A DNA stretch of 64,000 nt from Gammaproteobacteria bacterium (GCA_026398815.1 JAPLSA010000015.1:62001-126000); one strand, 5' to 3'; shown: positions 28,410-37,791, counted from the first letter of the stretch. The notes: generated from the letters alone by a model not told the origin. A program made the numbers and translations.

Positions 28410-28839
28410 GCTGTGGATAAAGATGTGTACATCACCAAGACACGCGCGCAGCGAAAATGCCAGCGCCCGGGCAGGCCGCTGGAAATTCTGCTGTCGCTCG
28501 GATTATTTCTAAATGATTCAATCATCTGCACGAGGTGATGGCGCGTCCTGCGGTGCCGGGGCTTGACGGAGCGATTTCCTGCCTGCGGTCGCATCTTGTG
28601 CATAACAGCATTTTCCCGCAGCGCGGCGACCGGTCAGGGCTGTGGGAATACCCAGTCGCAGGTCCCCTCAGGCCCCCGGAAGTCCCGCCACGGCGACGTT
28701 TCCGGGCCGCCGATTCTGCCCGGCTCGCGTCGCCGCCGCCGGAAGCCCGACAATCGCCGTCCGCCCCGATGCCAGCCCCGATGCCCGCGCCGACCATGCC
28801 CGTTGCGATCGCCTTCCGCCGTTCCGAGGCCGGCCAGTG
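28410..28839. other. 430-bp divergent promoter region, priA / EamA
   Basis: No convincing gene. It separates divergent priA and a transporter gene and has an unusually AT-rich patch around 28500-28530 that holds a 13-base palindrome. An open plus frame runs in from 28642 to the transporter ATG but is Pro/Arg/Ala-rich and without family likeness, so I do not extend the gene. Confidence 0.5.
28513..28525. promoter_or_regulatory. 13-bp palindrome, candidate operator
   Basis: ATGATT-C-AATCAT, a perfect palindrome in the AT-rich patch upstream of priA and of the divergent transporter gene. Dyads of this kind are typical regulator sites; the regulator is unknown. Confidence 0.4.
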
Positions 28840-29715
28840 ATGCCCGCTGCCCGGGCGCGGCTCGGCGTACCGGGGCTGGTGCTCGGCGCAGTGCTCATCG
28901 GCTTTGCGGCGATCGTCGTCCGGCTTGTCGAGGTCGGCCCGACGGCGGCCGCGTTCTGGCGGCTGGCGGTCGCGGTGCCGGTGCTGTGGCTGGCGCGTGC
29001 CGCGCAGCCGAAGCAGGACCTGCCGCCGGATCGCGCCGCGATCGGCCTGATGCTGGCGGCCGGCGTCGCTTTCGCGCTCGACCTGGCGCTGTGGCATCGC
29101 TCGATCCACCTGACCTCGGTCGCCAACGCCACCCTGATGAGCAACCTGTCGCCGGTGTTCATCGCGCTGACCCTGCATTTCGGCTTCGGCGACCGTCACC
29201 CGCCGCGCTTCTGGATCGGCCTGATCCTGGCGCTGGCCGGGGCCGCGTGGCTGGTCGCCGACAGCTTCACGATCAGCCACGAAACGGCGGTCGGCGATCT
29301 GATGGCGATCGGCACGGCGGTGTTCTATGCGATCTACCAGCTGCTGGTCAGCCGCAGCCGGCGGCGCTACACCGCGCTCGACGTGATGTTCTGGGCCAGC
29401 CTCGCCGGCATGCTGACCCTGCTGCCGATGAGCCTGGCGTTCGGCGAACGGATCGCGCCGACCGGCTGGCGCGACGTGCTGCTGCTGGCGGCGCTGGGCG
29501 TTGTCGTCCATGTCGGCGGGCAGGGCCTGATCGCCTGGGCGCAGGCCCATGTCACGGCCTCGTTTGCGTCGGTGACCCTGCTGGTGCAGCCGGTCGCCGC
29601 CGCCGTGTTCGCGTGGGCGCTGCTGAACGAGCGCTTCGGCGCCCATCAGGCGCTGGGCGGCGCCTTGATCCTGGCCGGCATCGTCACCTGCCGGCTGGCC
29701 CGCCTGCCGCGCTGA
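28840..29715 (+). CDS. EamA-family (DMT) transporter
   Basis: 291 residues with ten predicted membrane helices arranged as two EamA repeats (GLVLGAVLIGFAAIVVRLVE; DLMAIGTAVFYAIYQLLVS). Such proteins export metabolites such as amino acids, nucleosides or amines across the inner membrane; substrate not predictable. ATG 28840 begins MPAARARLGVPG directly before the first helix. It is followed after 45 bases by the POT transporter on the same strand, possibly co-transcribed. Confidence 0.85.
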   Translation: MPAARARLGVPGLVLGAVLIGFAAIVVRLVEVGPTAAAFWRLAVAVPVLWLARAAQPKQDLPPDRAAIGLMLAAGVAFALDLALWHRSIHLTSVANATLMSNLSPVFIALTLHFGFGDRHPPRFWIGLILALAGAAWLVADSFTISHETAVGDLMAIGTAVFYAIYQLLVSRSRRRYTALDVMFWASLAGMLTLLPMSLAFGERIAPTGWRDVLLLAALGVVVHVGGQGLIAWAQAHVTASFASVTLLVQPVAAAVFAWALLNERFGAHQALGGALILAGIVTCRLARLPR

Positions 29716-29760
29716 GCCGCCGGCCATACTGCGATCACCCCGGACCGGAACACCCTGCCG

Positions 29761-31497
29761 ATGCGCGCCACCGACGCTGCCCCGCCGCCCGCCGACGAGC
29801 TGTTCGGCCACCCGAAGGGCCTGGTGGTCTGCTTCTTCACCGAGATGTGGGAGCGCTTCTCGTTCTACGGCATGAAGGCGCTGCTGGCGCTGTACCTGAT
29901 CAAGCACCACGGCTTCACCGATTCGATGAGCCTGGCGCTGATCGGCGCCTACGGCGGGCTGGTCTATGCCACGCCGATGCTCGGCGGCCTGATCGCCGAC
30001 CGCTGGCTCGGCGTGCGCCGTTCGGTGGTGCTCGGCGGCGTACTGCTGGCGCTCGGCCATCTGGGCATGAGCGTGGAGGGTGCGCCGGCGCGGGTGGTGG
30101 GCACGGTGGTGGAACGCGACACGCTGGCGCTGAGCGTCTTCTATGCCTCGCTGGCGCTGATCACTGCCGGCGTCGGCTTCCTGAAACCGAACATCTCGAA
30201 TCTGGTCGGCAAGCTCTATCCGGATCGCGATCCGCGCCGCGACGCCGGTTTCACGCTGTTCGGCGCCGGCATCAACTTCGGCTCGCTGTTCGCCAGCGTG
30301 ATCTGCGGCGTGCTCGGCGAAACCTACGGCTGGCGCTACGGCTTCGGCGCCGCCGGCATCGGCATGGTCGCCGGGCTGGCGGTGTTCATCAGCGGCCAGA
30401 AGTACCTGCTCGGCCACGCCGAAAGCCCTGACGAGGCGCGGCTGAAGGCCCGCGTGTTCGGGCCGCTGACCCTGGAATGGGCGATCTATCTCGGCGCGCT
30501 GCTGCTGCTGCCGATCCTGTTCCTGCTGATGCAGGCCGGCCACGCAGTGCTCTGGCTGCAGCTGGGTCTGATCGTGCTGTGGCTGGGCTGGCTGGCCTGG
30601 TATCTGACGGTGCGCTGCGCGCCGGCGCAGCGTGGCCGGATGCTGGCCTGCGTCTGCTTCATCGTCATCACCCTGCTGTTCTTCGCGCTGTACGAGCAGG
30701 GCATCGGCTCCTGGGTGCTGTTCACCGACCGGATGCTGGAAAAGGACTTCTTCCCGTCGCTGGTGGTTCGCGACGGCCTGCCGCTGCCGTGGTCGGCGAT
30801 TCCGCTGATCCTGAGCCCGCTGGTGGTGGCTGCCGCGCTGCGGGCCAGGCCGGGCGCGCACTGGCCGGGGCGGGCGATCGGCGCGCTGGCGCTGCTGATG
30901 GTGGTGCTGGTGATCCGCGATGTCGTGGTGCTGCCGCAGACCGCCAGCTCGCTGACCTTCATCGGGCCGCTGGTCTCCAACCTGATGGCGCCGTTCGTCG
31001 CGGCGCTGTGGCCGTGGCTGGCGCGTCGCGGCCGTGATCCGCACCTGGCGGTGAAGGGCTCGCTCGGCCTGCTGTTCGGCGGCCTGGCGTTCATCCCGAT
31101 GATGCTGGCCGCGCAGCAGGTCGGCGATCCGGCGCTCGGGCTGGTGCTGGCCAGCGTCTGGTGGCTGGTGCTGGCCAATCTGCTGATCGAGATCGGCAGC
31201 TTCCTGATCTATCCGGTCGGCCTGTCGGCGGTCACCGAGCTGTCGGTGCCCACCGTCGGCGGCGTGATGATGGGCGCCTACTGGCTCGGCACCTCGTTCT
31301 CCGAGCAGGTCGCCGCCGGTCTCGGCCAGCTGGCGGCGATCGACTCGCTGCCGGGCGAGACGGTCGATGTCGCGGTCGCTGCCGGCGCCTATGCGGCGCT
31401 GTTCCAGCAGCTGCTGTGGCTCGGCGTCGGCTGTGCGCTGCTGTCGCTGCTGCTGGTGCCGGCGATGCGGCGCTGGACCCGCACGCCGGCCGTCTGA
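29761..31497 (+). CDS. POT/PTR2-family proton-coupled peptide transporter
   Basis: 578 residues. The N-terminus FTEMWERFSFYGMKALLALY is the signature of proton-dependent oligopeptide transporters, and GVGFLKPNISNLVGKLY is the second family motif, followed by FTLFGAGINFGSLFASVICG. Around fourteen helices are expected, consistent with the hydrophobic profile. It imports di- or tripeptides using the proton gradient. It sits opposite an OPT-family oligopeptide transporter gene (convergent, 15 bases apart), so two unrelated peptide-type carriers are neighbours. Confidence 0.9.
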   Translation: MRATDAAPPPADELFGHPKGLVVCFFTEMWERFSFYGMKALLALYLIKHHGFTDSMSLALIGAYGGLVYATPMLGGLIADRWLGVRRSVVLGGVLLALGHLGMSVEGAPARVVGTVVERDTLALSVFYASLALITAGVGFLKPNISNLVGKLYPDRDPRRDAGFTLFGAGINFGSLFASVICGVLGETYGWRYGFGAAGIGMVAGLAVFISGQKYLLGHAESPDEARLKARVFGPLTLEWAIYLGALLLLPILFLLMQAGHAVLWLQLGLIVLWLGWLAWYLTVRCAPAQRGRMLACVCFIVITLLFFALYEQGIGSWVLFTDRMLEKDFFPSLVVRDGLPLPWSAIPLILSPLVVAAALRARPGAHWPGRAIGALALLMVVLVIRDVVVLPQTASSLTFIGPLVSNLMAPFVAALWPWLARRGRDPHLAVKGSLGLLFGGLAFIPMMLAAQQVGDPALGLVLASVWWLVLANLLIEIGSFLIYPVGLSAVTELSVPTVGGVMMGAYWLGTSFSEQVAAGLGQLAAIDSLPGETVDVAVAAGAYAALFQQLLWLGVGCALLSLLLVPAMRRWTRTPAV

Positions 31498-31512
31498 GCC
31501 GGCGGCGGCGCC

Positions 31513-33450
31513 TCAGCCAGCGCGGCTGCCGCGCACTGCCGCGCGGTACAGCAGCCCGGCCACCACGGCCAGCACCACCAGCCCGGCGAACGGGCCGAAC
31601 TGGAATGCGGCGGGCGCCGCCAGCACGTCGGCGTGGCCGGACAGCACGATCGGAATGGCGATGACGATGCCCATCAGCGCCTCGCCGGTGATCAGGCCGG
31701 CGGAGAACAGCGTGCCGTTGCGGTGCAGGCGGTCGCGAGCGTCCTCGTCGCTGGCGGCGACACCGGCTTGTCTGTCGACGAAGTGGGCGACCAGGCTGCC
31801 GAGGAAGATCGGCACCATCAGCTCCAGCGGCAGGTAGATGCCGATCGCCGCACCGAGCACCGGTACCCGGAAGTGCGCGCTGCGCGCCTTGAGGAACTCG
31901 TCGAGCGCGATGATCGCCGCGCCGATCACCGCACCGATGGCGATGAAATTCCATGGCAGCTCGCCGCCGAACATGCCCTTGGCGACCGAGGCCATCAGGT
32001 TGGCCTGCGGCGCGGCCAGCGCGTTGGGATGCTCCGGCGTCGGCGCGCCGATGCCGTAGGCGGCGGCCAGCAGGTTCAGCACCGGCGCCATCACCAGCGC
32101 GCAGGAAAAGGCACCGATGCCCAGCATCAGCTGCTGCTTCCACGGCGTGGCGCCGACCAGATAGCCGGCCTTCAGGTCCTGCAGGTTGTCGCCGCCGACC
32201 GAGGCCGCGCAGCAGACCACCGCGCCGATCATGATCGCGGCCACCGCACCGATGGATGAGTCCTTGCCAAGCAGCAGGAGCAGCACCAGCGAGGCGAACA
32301 GGATGGTCGCGATGGTGATGCCGGACACCGGGTTGTTCGACGAGCCGACCAGCCCCGCGAGATAGCCGGACACCGACACGAACAGGAAGCCGGCGACGAT
32401 CATGATGACGGTCATCGGGATGCTGACCAGCCAGTCGCTGACGATGGCCTGGTAGAGAAAGGCCAGCGGAATGGTGAACAGCACCAGCGCCACCAGCATC
32501 CACTTCATCGGCAGGTCGCGGTCGGTCTCGGCGATCACCGTGCCGGCGGTGTTCTTGCGGGCGGCGGCCAGCCCGGACCTGATACCGGAGGCCAGCGACT
32601 TGCGAAGCGAGAACAGGGTCCAGATGCCGCCGATCAGCATCGCGCCGACGCCGAGGTAACGGATTTTCGCCGACCAGATCGCGTAGCCGAGATCCTCGGC
32701 GCTGGCACCGGCGATCTTCGCGGCCAGCGCCGGATCGGTGTCGAGGAAGAACGCGTGGTAGATCGGAATCGCGAACTGCCAGCTGAGGATGCTGCCGGCG
32801 ACCACGACGATGCCGACGTTGAGGCCGACGATGTAGCCGACGCCGAGCAGCGCCGGCGACAGGTTGGTGCCCATGAACGCGAAGAACTTGCCGATGAAGG
32901 TGGCGCCGATCGCGGCATCGGGAATCAGCTTCAGGCCGCTGGCGGCCGCCAGCTTCAGGAACGCGCCGATGGCGCCGGACACCGCCAGCGTCTTCACGCC
33001 TTCGCCGGGGTTCTCGCCGGCCTTCAGCACTTCGGCCGCCGCCTTGCCTTCCGGGAACGCCAGCGGCTCCTCGACGATCATCGTGCGCCGCAGCGGCACC
33101 GAGAACAGCACGCCGAGCAGGCCGCCGAGGCCGGCGATCGCCAGCACCCAGGAATACCGGAAGTCCTGCCAGTAGCCGAGGATGATCAGCGCCGGAATCG
33201 TGAAGATCACGCCGGCGGCGATCGACGAGCCGGCGGAGGCGCCGGTCTGCACGATGTTGTTCTCGAGGATGGTGCCGCCGCCGAGCACCCGCAGTACCGC
33301 CATCGACACCACGGCGGCCGGAATCGCGGTGGCGATGGTCAGGCCGGCGAACAGGCCGAGGTAGGCGTTCGCCGCCGCCAGGATCATCGCCAGGATCACC
33401 GACAGCACGACGGCGCGGAAGCTCAACTGCGGGACGGCGGCACGGCTCAT
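31513..33450 (-). CDS. OPT-family oligopeptide transporter
   Basis: 645 residues, highly hydrophobic, about fourteen to sixteen membrane helices. Opening FRAVVLSVILAMILAAANAY and the segments SVGGDNLQDLKAGYLVGATP and ITGEALMGIVIAIPIVLSG are typical of bacterial OPT proteins. The family carries oligopeptides, siderophores or metal chelates by proton symport; substrate here unknown. ATG 33450 is followed by MSRAAVPQLSFRAVV. It lies downstream of the tolC-like gene on the same strand with 117 bases between, which include short tandem repeats. Confidence 0.9.
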   Translation of the reverse strand: MSRAAVPQLSFRAVVLSVILAMILAAANAYLGLFAGLTIATAIPAAVVSMAVLRVLGGGTILENNIVQTGASAGSSIAAGVIFTIPALIILGYWQDFRYSWVLAIAGLGGLLGVLFSVPLRRTMIVEEPLAFPEGKAAAEVLKAGENPGEGVKTLAVSGAIGAFLKLAAASGLKLIPDAAIGATFIGKFFAFMGTNLSPALLGVGYIVGLNVGIVVVAGSILSWQFAIPIYHAFFLDTDPALAAKIAGASAEDLGYAIWSAKIRYLGVGAMLIGGIWTLFSLRKSLASGIRSGLAAARKNTAGTVIAETDRDLPMKWMLVALVLFTIPLAFLYQAIVSDWLVSIPMTVIMIVAGFLFVSVSGYLAGLVGSSNNPVSGITIATILFASLVLLLLLGKDSSIGAVAAIMIGAVVCCAASVGGDNLQDLKAGYLVGATPWKQQLMLGIGAFSCALVMAPVLNLLAAAYGIGAPTPEHPNALAAPQANLMASVAKGMFGGELPWNFIAIGAVIGAAIIALDEFLKARSAHFRVPVLGAAIGIYLPLELMVPIFLGSLVAHFVDRQAGVAASDEDARDRLHRNGTLFSAGLITGEALMGIVIAIPIVLSGHADVLAAPAAFQFGPFAGLVVLAVVAGLLYRAAVRGSRAG

Positions 33451-33514
33451 CGGGGCACTCCGTTCATGCGATTCGGGAATGCGCCGGATTGTTGCACGCG
33501 GGCCGCGCGCTGCC

Positions 33515-33542
33515 GGCAGTGGGCAGTGGGCAGTGGGCAGCG
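33515..33542. repeat. 7-bp tandem repeat, four units
   Basis: GGCAGTG repeated three times and followed by GGCAGCG, in the gap between the OPT gene start and the TolC-like stop. It could vary in copy number by slippage, but it does not lie in a recognisable promoter element. Confidence 0.8.
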
Positions 33543-33567
33543 GGGCCGGGCCGCCGTCGGGCCGCAG

Positions 33568-34938
33568 CTACTTCGCGGCCGGGACCAGCAGCAGGTGGTC
33601 GATGTCGGCGAGGTCGGCCTCGGTCAGCCGGCCGGCCTGCTGCTTCAAGGTCAGCACGCTGATCAGGTAGTCGTAGCGGCTCTGGTAGTAGCTGCGCTGC
33701 GCGACGTAGAGATTGCGCAGCGTGTTCAGCACGTCGACCTCGGTGCGGGTGCCGACCTGCAGGCCGACCTGGCTGGATTCCAGCGCCGTCTGGTTCGACT
33801 TCACCGCCTGCAGGTTGGCCTTGACGCTGGCGATGCCGGACATCACGCCCTGGTAGGCGTCGCGGGTCTGGCGCTCGATCGAGCGCTTCGAGCCTTCCAG
33901 CTGCGCCAGCGACTGATCACGCGTCGCGGCGGCCTGGCGCACCTGCGACTGGGTCAGGCCGCCACTGAAGATCGGCACGTTGACGCTGATGCCGATGCTG
34001 CTGCGCGTGGTGTTGGGGTTGCTCTGGAAGGAGTTCTGGTTCTCGCCGTAGCTGCCGTCGATACCGAGAGTCGGGTAATGGCGTGCGTAGGCCACACCGA
34101 CGGCCTTCTGCGCCACTTCGGCATTCAGCTCGGCGATCTGCAGATCGAAATTGCTGTCGCGCGCCACCTTCAGCCAGTCGTCGACGGCAACCGGATTGGG
34201 GCTGGCCAGCGGGATTTCCTCGATCAAGCCCTCAGCTGTTTCCGCATAGCCACCGGTGATCTCGCTGAGCGCGCGGCGGGCGTTGGACAGCGTGCGCTCC
34301 GCGCCGATCAGGGTTGCGACGCTGCCGTCGTAGGCGGCCTGGGCTTCCTGCACATCGGTGATCGCGGCGAGGCCGACCTCGAAACGCTTCTTCGCCTGCA
34401 GCAGCTGGCGCTCGTTGGCGTCGCGCTCGGCGGTGTTGGTGCGCACCGCATCGCTGGCCGACAGCACGCCGAAGTAGGACTGGGCGACGCGCAGGATCAA
34501 CGCCTGCTGGGCGCTGCGGTAGGTCGCCTCGGCGAGGGCGACCTGTGAATCGGATTGCTTGAGCCGACGCCAGGCCTCAAAGCTCCAGATCGTCTGCGAC
34601 AACGTCACCTGATACGACAGCGCATCGTTGCCGAAGGTGTTGACGCCGTCTTCGGTGGTGGGTGGCGGCTGACCCGGATCGAAAATGATCACGTTCTGCT
34701 GCTCGACGCGGGTCCGGCTGCGCGTGCCGCTGCCCTGGGCATTCAGCTGCGGCAGGAACGCCGACAGTGCCTGCGGCTTCGCCTCGACCGAGGCGTCACG
34801 GGCGAACTTCGCGGCGGTGAGCGTGGTGTCCTGGTCGAGCGCCTTGCGGTAGGTGTCGAGCAGGTCGTTGGCATCGACCGCAGTGAGCGGTGCAAGGAAG
34901 CAGGACGCAAGGGCGGCCCGGGCAATGGAACGGCGCAT
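33568..34938 (-). CDS. tolC: TolC-family outer-membrane channel protein
   Basis: 456 residues with a signal peptide (RAALASCFLAPLTAVDA) and two outer-membrane-efflux repeats (ANDLLDTYRKALDQDTTLTA; QSQVRQAAATRDQSLAQLEG). The closing YYQSRYDYLISVLTLKQQAG is characteristic of TolC proper rather than the metal-pump CzcC type at 12554. It forms the trimeric outer-membrane tunnel for type I secretion and RND drug pumps, none of which is next to it. ATG 34938 has AAGGAAG just upstream. Confidence 0.9.
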   Translation of the reverse strand: MRRSIARAALASCFLAPLTAVDANDLLDTYRKALDQDTTLTAAKFARDASVEAKPQALSAFLPQLNAQGSGTRSRTRVEQQNVIIFDPGQPPPTTEDGVNTFGNDALSYQVTLSQTIWSFEAWRRLKQSDSQVALAEATYRSAQQALILRVAQSYFGVLSASDAVRTNTAERDANERQLLQAKKRFEVGLAAITDVQEAQAAYDGSVATLIGAERTLSNARRALSEITGGYAETAEGLIEEIPLASPNPVAVDDWLKVARDSNFDLQIAELNAEVAQKAVGVAYARHYPTLGIDGSYGENQNSFQSNPNTTRSSIGISVNVPIFSGGLTQSQVRQAAATRDQSLAQLEGSKRSIERQTRDAYQGVMSGIASVKANLQAVKSNQTALESSQVGLQVGTRTEVDVLNTLRNLYVAQRSYYQSRYDYLISVLTLKQQAGRLTEADLADIDHLLLVPAAK

Positions 34939-34961
34939 GAATCTTCCTTCAGGGAAAGGCG

Positions 34962-35276
34962 TTAGTAGCGGGGAACGGTCGGATCGACGAGCTGCGACCA
35001 GGCGTCGATGCCACCGATCAGATGCGCGACATCGGTAAAACCGTTGCGCTCCAGCAGGCGCCCGGCCATCTCGCTGCGCACGCCGTGATGGCATAGGACG
35101 GCGATCGCCGCCGATGGGTTTAGCTCGCCGATCCGCTGGCCCAGTTCGCCGAGCGGAATATTGACGGCTCCGGGCAGCGCGGCGAGGGCGATTTCCTCGG
35201 GCGTGCGGACGTCGAGCAGCACGGTTCCGGGGCGGTCGATCAGCGCCTGGAAGGCGTCCGGGGCAAGGTTTTGCAT
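34962..35276 (-). CDS. Rhodanese-domain protein
   Basis: 104 residues forming one complete rhodanese domain with the active-site loop CHHGVRS, cysteine at residue 62. It could transfer sulfane sulfur (GlpE-like). It lies 23 bases upstream of tolC on the minus strand and is probably in the same transcript; rhodanese-tolC pairs are common in related bacteria, though the functional reason is unknown. Confidence 0.9.
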   Translation of the reverse strand: MQNLAPDAFQALIDRPGTVLLDVRTPEEIALAALPGAVNIPLGELGQRIGELNPSAAIAVLCHHGVRSEMAGRLLERNGFTDVAHLIGGIDAWSQLVDPTVPRY

Positions 35277-35363
35277 CGCGGGAGAAGTCGCTGCGGGGAA
35301 AGGGCTGGATTCAGCGTAGCACGCAGCAAAGCCTTGTCCGGACTGAATTTCCGGCCGCCTGAA

Positions 35364-36386
35364 TCAGCTTTGCCGTTCTTTACCGGCCGGCTCGCCGGCC
35401 TCCGGATAGACCAGCTCGGCCAGCGCCGCGCGGCTGTAGACGCCGAGCTTGCGATAGACCCGGTACAGGTGGTTGGCGACCGTCGACGGTGCGATGCCGA
35501 TGCGCTTGGCGGCCTGCTTGAAACTCAGGCCGTGGGCGATGGCGGTGACCACATCGCGCTCGCGGCGGGTCAGGTGATCGAGCGGGCCGGCCGGCCAGAT
35601 GTGCACGCAGCGCAGTTCGTCGAGCGGCTCGCAGCGGATGCACAGGCCGCCGGCCACCGCCGTGTCGCCATCGGCCGGCAGCGCGAACGGCAGCTGCTGC
35701 GCCGGCCGCTCGGGGAAGTGGCGATCGAGCATGTCGAAGAAGCGCGGCATCGCGTCGTGGAAGGCGCCGGTGGCGTCCACTGCGGCGGCGGCGCTGGCTG
35801 CCGGCCGATCGGCGAGCCGGCGCGACATCTGCAGGAAGAACGCATGCGAGGCGGCGTTGAACAGGTGGAACATCACCCGGCCGACGCGCGCGGCGTCGCC
35901 GTCGGTGAACGGCTGCCCGCGATCGAAGCGATACAGCGTGACCAGCGAATACAGGCCGCTGGCCGGATCGATGTGGCCGGTCGACAGGATGCGCTCGATG
36001 CCCTGCGGCGCGAAGGTCCGGCGGTACAGCTCGGAGCCGTAGAACTGCGGGTCCGGCAGCACGCTCTTCATGTCGACCGGGGTTTCCAGCCGGCGCAGCA
36101 GCGCCGGGACGATCGGATTGATCGACTGGCTCGCCTCCAGCGCTTCCGGGAAGCCGGCCGGCAGGTTCAGCAGCGTGCAGGTGTGGAACTTCATCTGCCG
36201 CGCGGTGCCGGTGCCCCAGATCGCGGCATCGAAGGCCAGCAGCTGGCGCAGTTCGCCGAGCGCCCAGCGACGGAAGCCATCCGGCGGTACGGCCAGGCCA
36301 CCGCGGTACAGCCGGCCGATCAGCTGGTCGACCGGGTCGATGGCGACAGGGTCCGGAGTGCCGGCTTGCGGTTCAGCGCGGGTCAT
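35364..36386 (-). CDS. LuxR-family transcriptional regulator
   Basis: 340 residues. The last 65 form a LuxR helix-turn-helix (LTRRERDVVTAIAHGLSFKQ, AKRIGIAPSTVANHLYRVYR). The N-terminal 260 residues are a sensor-like region that I cannot assign to a known ligand-binding domain; it is not a receiver or an autoinducer-type domain by sight. It is divergent from the Mpo1-like gene (about 110 bases) and may regulate that or itself. ATG 36386 chosen. Confidence 0.82.
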   Translation of the reverse strand: MTRAEPQAGTPDPVAIDPVDQLIGRLYRGGLAVPPDGFRRWALGELRQLLAFDAAIWGTGTARQMKFHTCTLLNLPAGFPEALEASQSINPIVPALLRRLETPVDMKSVLPDPQFYGSELYRRTFAPQGIERILSTGHIDPASGLYSLVTLYRFDRGQPFTDGDAARVGRVMFHLFNAASHAFFLQMSRRLADRPAASAAAAVDATGAFHDAMPRFFDMLDRHFPERPAQQLPFALPADGDTAVAGGLCIRCEPLDELRCVHIWPAGPLDHLTRRERDVVTAIAHGLSFKQAAKRIGIAPSTVANHLYRVYRKLGVYSRAALAELVYPEAGEPAGKERQS

Positions 36387-36504
36387 GGCGATCGGGGCGT
36401 GGCGTCGAGTCGGCGGGATGGCGGGCCGGATTTACCATCTGCCGGTTCGGCGCGCGCGCCTATCCTGCGCCGAAACCGTCCCGGTTCGGCAACTGATGCT
36501 GCGC

Positions 36505-36975
36505 ATGAAATCGATCCACACCTGGCTGGCCGAGTACAACGAAAGCCACCGTCATCCGGTCAACAAGCGGCTGCACTGGCTGTGCGTGCCGCCGATCGTG
36601 TTCACCGCGTTCGGTGGCCTGCGGGCGATTCCGGTCGGCGACGCGCTGCTCAACCCGGCGACCGTCGCGGCGCTGCTGGCGCTGGTCTATTACCTGCTGC
36701 TGTCGTGGCGGCTGACGCTGGGCATCGCGCCGCTGCTGCTGGCGGTGCTGGCGCTGGTCGAGTTCAGCCACGCCGCGCTGGGGCCGCTGCACCTGCCGGT
36801 GATGGCGGCGATTTTCGTGCTGGCCTGGATCGGCCAGTTCGTCGGCCACCAGGTTGAGGGCAAGAAGCCGTCGTTCTTCAAGGACGTGCAGTTCCTGCTG
36901 ATCGGCCCGCTGTGGTTGCTGGCCGATCTCTACCGGCGCGCCGATCTCGATCTCGGCGGTCGCCTGCACGGCTGA
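36505..36975 (+). CDS. Mpo1-like (DUF962) membrane protein
   Basis: 156 residues starting MKSIHTWLAEYNESHRHPVNK; another ATG three codons upstream (36496) is also possible. Conserved family motifs are YNESHRHPVNKRLHW near the start and IGQFVGHQVEGKKPSFFKDV near residue 110, with several membrane helices between. Yeast Mpo1 is a dioxygenase acting on 2-hydroxy fatty acids, with histidines in these motifs as metal ligands. The bacterial homologue could do similar lipid chemistry, but this is by family only. Confidence 0.85.
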   Translation: MKSIHTWLAEYNESHRHPVNKRLHWLCVPPIVFTAFGGLRAIPVGDALLNPATVAALLALVYYLLLSWRLTLGIAPLLLAVLALVEFSHAALGPLHLPVMAAIFVLAWIGQFVGHQVEGKKPSFFKDVQFLLIGPLWLLADLYRRADLDLGGRLHG

Positions 36976-37122
36976 GCGCGGCCGACGCCTTCAGGCCGCG
37001 TTCATGCGGCCGGGCTATTCTGGCAGCCGTGTCGTGCCGAAAGGTCGACGAACCACGTCGGCCCCCGGGTCCGCTTCCGGACCGGCGACGCGCCCCGAAC
37101 AAGACCCGCAAAGGTGATCCCG

Positions 37123-37773
37123 ATGACGTCGAAAAAATCCTCCGTCTGGCTGTGTGCGCTGGTGATGGGCCTGAGCCTGGCCGTTGGCCTGGGCGCGCCC
37201 GGCCAGGTCCGCGCGCAGGACCCTTCGGCCGGCGAGCCGACGGCTGCCGACGTCGCCCAGGGCGGCCAGCCGGCCGGTGAAGTGCCGCAGGACACCTATT
37301 CGCAGGAAGAAACGCTGGCTGCCGCGCAGAAGTTCTTCGGCGGCACCACCAGCGGGCTCGCCAAGGCGATCGAGAAGGCGTTTTCCGAACTGGGCCGCCC
37401 GGTCGGCTACATCATCGGCAACGAGGGCTCCGGCGCCTTCGTCGTCGGCCTGCGCTACGGCGAGGGCGAGTTGGTCTACAAAGGCGGCGGCTCGACCAAG
37501 GTGTACTGGCAGGGGCCGTCGGTCGGCTGGGATATCGGCGGCAACGCCTCGAAGGTGTTCACGCTGGTCTACGACCTGCGCTGGACCAAGGATCTGTTCC
37601 AGCGCTTCCCCGGCGTCGACGGCAGCCTGTACGTGGTGGCCGGCGTCGGTCTGAACTACCAGCGCGCCAACGGCATCACGCTGGCGCCGATCCGCACCGG
37701 TGTCGGCCTGCGAGCCGGTGCCAGCGTCGGCTATCTCGCCTACACCCACGAGAAGCGCATCAACCCGTTCTGA
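37123..37773 (+). CDS. DUF1134 / EipA-like exported protein
   Basis: 216 residues with a signal peptide (WLCALVMGLSLAVGLGAPG...RAQ) and the DUF1134 core (FFGGTTSGLAKAIEKAFSEL, RPVGYIIGNEGSGAFVVGLR, FPGVDGSLYVVAGVGLNYQR). In Brucella the homologue EipA supports cell-envelope integrity; the family is best known from Alphaproteobacteria. ATG 37123 is favoured over an in-frame GTG three codons earlier because AAGGTG lies at the right distance. It is a single-gene unit with its own terminator. Confidence 0.88.
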   Translation: MTSKKSSVWLCALVMGLSLAVGLGAPGQVRAQDPSAGEPTAADVAQGGQPAGEVPQDTYSQEETLAAAQKFFGGTTSGLAKAIEKAFSELGRPVGYIIGNEGSGAFVVGLRYGEGELVYKGGGSTKVYWQGPSVGWDIGGNASKVFTLVYDLRWTKDLFQRFPGVDGSLYVVAGVGLNYQRANGITLAPIRTGVGLRAGASVGYLAYTHEKRINPF

Positions 37774-37791
37774 GCCAGCGCTCGACGGACG

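Noticed and set aside
26484-28538. Plus-strand frame opposite priA
   Set aside because: Antisense shadow of a confidently assigned gene with the typical low-complexity composition.
28642-28839. N-terminal extension of the EamA transporter
   Set aside because: The frame stays open upstream but is Pro/Arg-rich, without a transmembrane segment or a plausible start site.
33515-33542. CRISPR-like repeat
   Set aside because: Units are 7 bases, directly adjacent and without spacers; a simple tandem repeat.
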